A DNA stretch of 64,000 nt. Origin: an uncultured Lachnospiraceae bacterium (GTDB lineage: Bacteria > Bacillota > Clostridia > Lachnospirales > Lachnospiraceae). The stretch lies in the NCBI GenBank assembly GCA_934351835.1, contig CAKRJP010000007.1:59589-123588 (forward strand). The letters are read 5' to 3'. The translations under genes were made by a program, and so were the position numbers. The notes beneath the pieces were generated by a model. That model saw nothing but the letters and a program-made list of their open reading frames with translations. It was not told where the DNA came from and did no database searches. Positions 60,830-64,000 of this stretch are shown here, in pieces; position 1 is the stretch's first letter, and each line of letters starts with the position of its first letter.

Positions 60830-61528
60830 GGACGAAGTAGATTCTACTTCGACAGAGCCGTGATGGGCACGGATGACCCGTTCAGTAACTGCAAGTCCGA
60901 GCCCGGTACCATTTTCTTTATGAGTGATAAAAGGCTGGAAGATATTCGGGAGATCCTTTTGGGAAATTCCACAGCCGTTATCAGAGATGCGGATCAGTAA
61001 TTCTGACGCATCGATGCAGAACGCTGATAACCGTATCGAAGGAGATACATTTGAAAGCACAGCGTCTTTTGCGTTATTTAACAGATTAGAAATTGCCTGA
61101 CGAAACTTAACCTCATCAAGGGTGATGACTGGAAGATCCGGATCGATTGAAGATGTGAATTCAATATCCAGATTGGCAAGTGAAGCTGCATAGGATAAAG
61201 CAATTTTTTGCAGGTATGTAGTCATAGGAACGTCAGAGCAGTGGAGTTTCTCACCATTATTATAGAGAGAAAGTTCATTAAGCAACTGAACCAGATACTC
61301 AAGATCCTGATGAAGATCGTCCCAGTGGTCGAATGAGAGAACTTCGGGATGTCTGGCCTCGATAAGTTGTAAGGTGCTGTAAATCAGCGTCAGGGGGTTG
61401 CGGACTTCATGACTGAAGCTACTAAGCGTTATCTGATGTGAAGTAAGAAGACGGTTTAGCAAGTCCTTTTTCTCAGGACTTTCTTCCATTATCTGTAGTA
61501 ATTGGTCGTGGTCTTGTTGAGACAACAT
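60791..61528 (-). CDS. soluble sensor histidine kinase
   Basis: A 245-residue HK without membrane segments. The H-box SHEVRNPLTLIYSTLQ, N-box LLNNAKDAV and G-boxes DNGCGISQ and GTGLGLAV are intact. No sensor domain beyond 35 residues precedes the H-box and no response regulator adjoins, so its partner lies elsewhere. The layout resembles sporulation-type orphan kinases (KinE/SpoIIJ-like), which is only a suggestion. It overlaps the rhomboid gene tail-to-tail. Confidence 0.85.
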   Translation of the reverse strand: MLSQQDHDQLLQIMEESPEKKDLLNRLLTSHQITLSSFSHEVRNPLTLIYSTLQLIEARHPEVLSFDHWDDLHQDLEYLVQLLNELSLYNNGEKLHCSDVPMTTYLQKIALSYAASLANLDIEFTSSIDPDLPVITLDEVKFRQAISNLLNNAKDAVLSNVSPSIRLSAFCIDASELLIRISDNGCGISQKDLPNIFQPFITHKENGTGLGLAVTERVIRAHHGSVEVESTSSSGTTFLLRLPVQ

Positions 61529-61620
61529 AATAATTACCGCTCCTTTCTGAACTACAAGTTTAGCATTAGCGGTTTAAATAATCAATCATTAATTTTAGAC
61601 AAAGAGAGAGGGATGACGAA

Positions 61621-62031
61621 ATGAAAGACGATAACTGCATATTTTGTAAATTGGCGAATGGAGAAATTCCAACGTCAACAATCTATGAGGATGATGATTT
61701 CAGAGTGATTTTGGATGCAAGCCCTGCAACAAAGGGACATGCATTGATTATTCCAAAAGAGCATTATGCAAATTTATATGAGCTGGATGATGAGCTGGTA
61801 CCAAAAGCATTTGTTCTGGCTAAGAAGATGATCAAAAAGCTGACACCGATTTTAGGCTGTGACGGTTATAATATCGTACAGAACAACGGAGAGGCAGCCG
61901 GACAGACGGTATTTCATTTTCATATGCACCTGATTCCGCGATACAAGAAAGATAAGGCGGGATTTGGATGGAATATGGGAACATTGAAAGATGACGACAG
62001 AGATGAGATTCTGGCAAAAGTAAAAGAATAA
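61621..62031 (+). CDS. HIT-family nucleotide hydrolase
   Basis: A 136-residue histidine-triad protein (Hint type): CIFCKLANGEIP at the front and HFHMHLIPR with the triad His at the end. Such proteins hydrolyse purine nucleoside phosphoramidates. Divergent from the kinase gene. Confidence 0.92.
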   Translation: MKDDNCIFCKLANGEIPTSTIYEDDDFRVILDASPATKGHALIIPKEHYANLYELDDELVPKAFVLAKKMIKKLTPILGCDGYNIVQNNGEAAGQTVFHFHMHLIPRYKKDKAGFGWNMGTLKDDDRDEILAKVKE

Positions 62032-62069
62032 GAAAAATAAATAGTTAAACAAAAGAAAAGGATGTACAA

Positions 62070-62633
62070 GTGGGAATCAAGCGGGATGAGAATATTTCTG
62101 TCACAGATCAGGCATATGAACTGTATGCAGAAATAATTTATAAAATTGCAATGAAATATTCCGCAAACCATTATATTGCAGAAGAGATTGTACAAGAAGC
62201 ATTTTTAAAACTCCATTTTCATGAAAATCACGTAGACGTGGAAACCGCCGGAAAATGGCTGGCGATCACTGTGAAAAACATGGCATTGAATTATCTCAGA
62301 GACAGTAAAAAGGAGTGTCCGATCGACGAACTGGTTTATGACGAATCTGAAACCGGAACGGACCGGCTGGATAATCCGGAGATACTTCTTCTGAAGAAGG
62401 AGAAAGATGCAGCCGACATTGCACTGCTGGATGAAATCTTCAGTGAACTATATGTGAAGAATATCAGATGGTATGACGCTATTATGTTGACGTATGTATT
62501 GGGGAAACCTCAGAAAGATGCCGCAGATGAAATGGGAGTTACTATGGAAGTGTTTCATAGTATGTTGTATAGAGCAAGACAATGGATTCGGAAAAATTAT
62601 GGAGAAAAATACATGCACTTGGATAGTCCGTAG
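62070..62633 (+). CDS. ECF-type RNA polymerase sigma factor
   Basis: A 187-residue sigma-70 family protein from a GTG start. Region 2 is around YELYAEIIYKIAMKY, AEEIVQEAFLKLH and KWLAITVKNMALNYLRD. Region 4 is KPQKDAADEMGVTMEVFHSM. No anti-sigma gene follows; a bidirectional terminator separates it from murG. Confidence 0.82.
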   Translation: MGIKRDENISVTDQAYELYAEIIYKIAMKYSANHYIAEEIVQEAFLKLHFHENHVDVETAGKWLAITVKNMALNYLRDSKKECPIDELVYDESETGTDRLDNPEILLLKKEKDAADIALLDEIFSELYVKNIRWYDAIMLTYVLGKPQKDAADEMGVTMEVFHSMLYRARQWIRKNYGEKYMHLDSP

Positions 62634-62660
62634 AAAAAGGTGTCATATTGACACCTTTTT
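62634..62660. terminator. bidirectional terminator
   Basis: AAAAAGGTGTCA and TGACACCTTTTT form a perfect 12-bp stem with a TAT loop. It can end both the sigma gene (plus) and murG (minus). Confidence 0.88.
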
Positions 62661-62682
62661 CTAAATTAAACAGGAATTATAT

Positions 62683-63750
62683 TTATTTATTCGCCAGAGA
62701 TTCAATTAAATCAATAATGACATCGATAGAATTCTGTTGTGCCGAATGCTTCATGGTTTCGATGTAAGTTTCACGTTCCCGGTAAAGATCGCGGATCGTT
62801 TTCAGAAGAAGTTCCGGAGATAATTCCTCCTCTTCAAGAACTTTGCTATAGCCCTGACGTTCGAAAGAACGGGCATTTAAAATCTGATCTCCACGGCTTG
62901 CATTTGCAGATAGAGGAATCAGAAGATTTGGCTTATGCAGAGCCAGAAGTTCACAGATTGCATTTGCTCCGGCGCGGGAGATTACGATATCTGTCAATGC
63001 GAAGAGATCTTTCAATTCGTCTTTGATATATTCGTACTGAACATAGCCGTCCAGGCCATTTAAGGTTGCGTCAACTTTGCCGCGGCCGCAGAGATGGATC
63101 ACCTGGAAATCTTTGAGCAGTTCCGGTAAAATACTGCGAACGGCCTCATTTACAGCAACAGAACCGAGGCTGCCGCCCATGACCATGATGACTGGTTTAT
63201 CAGAAGTAAATCCGACCAGTTCTTTGGCTCTGAAGCGGTCGCCGGACAACAATTCCTGACGGATAGGAGAACCTGTCAGAACAGCTTTTCCTTCCGGTAA
63301 AAGGTCTAACGTCTCCGGAAAGTTACAGCAAACCCTGGCTGCCGATGGAATCGAAATTTTATTTGCAAGGCCGGGCGTCATGTCAGACTCATGGATGATG
63401 GTCGGCACATGACGGCTCTTTCCGGCGAGAACAACAGGGACGGAAACGAAACCACCCTTGGAGAAGATAACGTCCGGTTTTAAAATCTTAACCAGTCGTT
63501 TGGCTTCTCCAAATCCCTTAATTACGCGGAAAGGATCGGTAAAATTCTGAACGCTGAAATAACGGCGCAGTTTACCGGAAGAAATACCGTGATAAGGGAT
63601 ACCGAGCTGTTCGATCAGTTCTTTTTCGATACCGTTGTAAGAACCGATGTAATGTATGTCATATTGTAATTCCTTGAGTCGTGGCAAAAGTGCAATGTTA
63701 GGCGTAACATGGCCGGCGGTGCCACCTCCGGTTAAGATAATACGTTTCAT
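62683..63750 (-). CDS. murG: MurG, lipid II-forming GlcNAc transferase
   Basis: A 355-residue glycosyltransferase that adds GlcNAc to lipid I. GGGTAGHVTPN at the front, SKGGFVSVPVV in the N-domain and GGSLGS / SRAGANAICELLALHKP in the C-domain are the family motifs. RBS GGAGG precedes the ATG. It is full length. Here it is not in a mur-fts cluster, at least on its downstream side. Confidence 0.96.
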   Translation of the reverse strand: MKRIILTGGGTAGHVTPNIALLPRLKELQYDIHYIGSYNGIEKELIEQLGIPYHGISSGKLRRYFSVQNFTDPFRVIKGFGEAKRLVKILKPDVIFSKGGFVSVPVVLAGKSRHVPTIIHESDMTPGLANKISIPSAARVCCNFPETLDLLPEGKAVLTGSPIRQELLSGDRFRAKELVGFTSDKPVIMVMGGSLGSVAVNEAVRSILPELLKDFQVIHLCGRGKVDATLNGLDGYVQYEYIKDELKDLFALTDIVISRAGANAICELLALHKPNLLIPLSANASRGDQILNARSFERQGYSKVLEEEELSPELLLKTIRDLYRERETYIETMKHSAQQNSIDVIIDLIESLANK

Positions 63751-64000
63751 AAAAAACCTCCAATTATTCGTATCAATACGATTGATAAGTAAGAGTATGT
63801 TTGATACTGTAAAAATATAATAACATATAAAGTAGGTAAATATCCTACTAATGGCCTCAAATGGGGCAGATTAAAGCTGCTAAAACATGAAAAAATATAT
63901 ATGCAAGCATTATAATTTTATGTTTTGCATTTTTGAGAGAAAATACCAAAACGGATTGTTGCGTGCTGCGCACTTACGCAATCCGCAACTCAATATTCGG
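63751..64000. other. gene-free right edge
   Basis: The 250 bases upstream of murG are AT-rich and hold no gene. A GGATTG/CAATCC hairpin with GCGT/ACGC near 63953-63982 may belong to a neighbouring element or transcript outside the window. No promoter could be named with confidence. Confidence 0.4.

Overview
The window looks like the chromosome of an anaerobic Lachnospiraceae (Clostridia). The evidence is low to moderate GC, strong AGGAGG-type ribosome binding sites, a Tn1549/CTn-type conjugation module, SpaA-type LPXTG-like adhesin, a Lachnospiraceae-style Tad pilus locus and a large bifunctional AdhE. The genus (Blautia, Dorea, Coprococcus, Mediterraneibacter or similar) cannot be fixed from the sequence alone. 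No rRNA or tRNA gene and no CRISPR array was seen.

Layout. (1) 1-22.2 kb: conjugation module of a Tn1549-like integrative conjugative element (ICE): SpaA-type adhesin, an extra S-adenosylmethionine synthetase, Toprim protein, DNA methyltransferase, candidate oriT, MobC, MOBP-type relaxase, PcfB, VirD4 coupling protein, VirB2/VirB6/PrgI/VirB4 channel proteins and a lysozyme-CHAP cell-wall hydrolase. (2) 22.2-27.9 kb: a junk-like boundary zone with a 3' piece of metG, DUF6462/TnpV-type small genes, a broken IS256 transposase, a truncated second relaxase with its MobC, and a dense cluster of inverted and direct repeats. (3) 27.9-39.6 kb: an AT-rich cargo island encoding a class I lanthipeptide system. 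A BlaI repressor, an M56 (BlaR1-like) protease without a penicillin sensor and a small secreted protein run leftward. A FxLD-leader precursor peptide, CPBP protease, Fe-S flavoprotein, LanC, LanT, LanB and a second LanC run rightward. (4) 39.7-43.7 kb: more ICE genes (broken DUF5105-like lipoprotein, sigma-like factor, DinG-like helicase) and a 535-bp structured non-coding stretch. (5) 43.9-49.3 kb: three intact tyrosine recombinases in a row followed by two paralogous small coiled-coil proteins (Tn554/RIT-like integration module). (6) 49.5-53.6 kb: Tad/Flp pilus genes, of which the flp pilin gene has lost its 5' part exactly at the element end. (7) 53.6-64 kb: ordinary chromosome with a heterodimeric ABC exporter, adhE, rhomboid protease, histidine kinase, HIT protein, ECF sigma factor and murG.

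How the parts work together. The mobile element appears to have entered the flp pilin gene of a Tad locus using the recombinase trio. It carries its own conjugation apparatus and, as cargo, a lanthipeptide cluster with two complete cyclases, no recognisable LanP protease, no LanFEG immunity transporter and no LanRK two-component system. Regulation, leader removal and immunity are therefore probably handled by the unusual neighbours (BlaI, M56 protease, secreted 86-residue protein, CPBP protease). This is the most promising undescribed system in the window.
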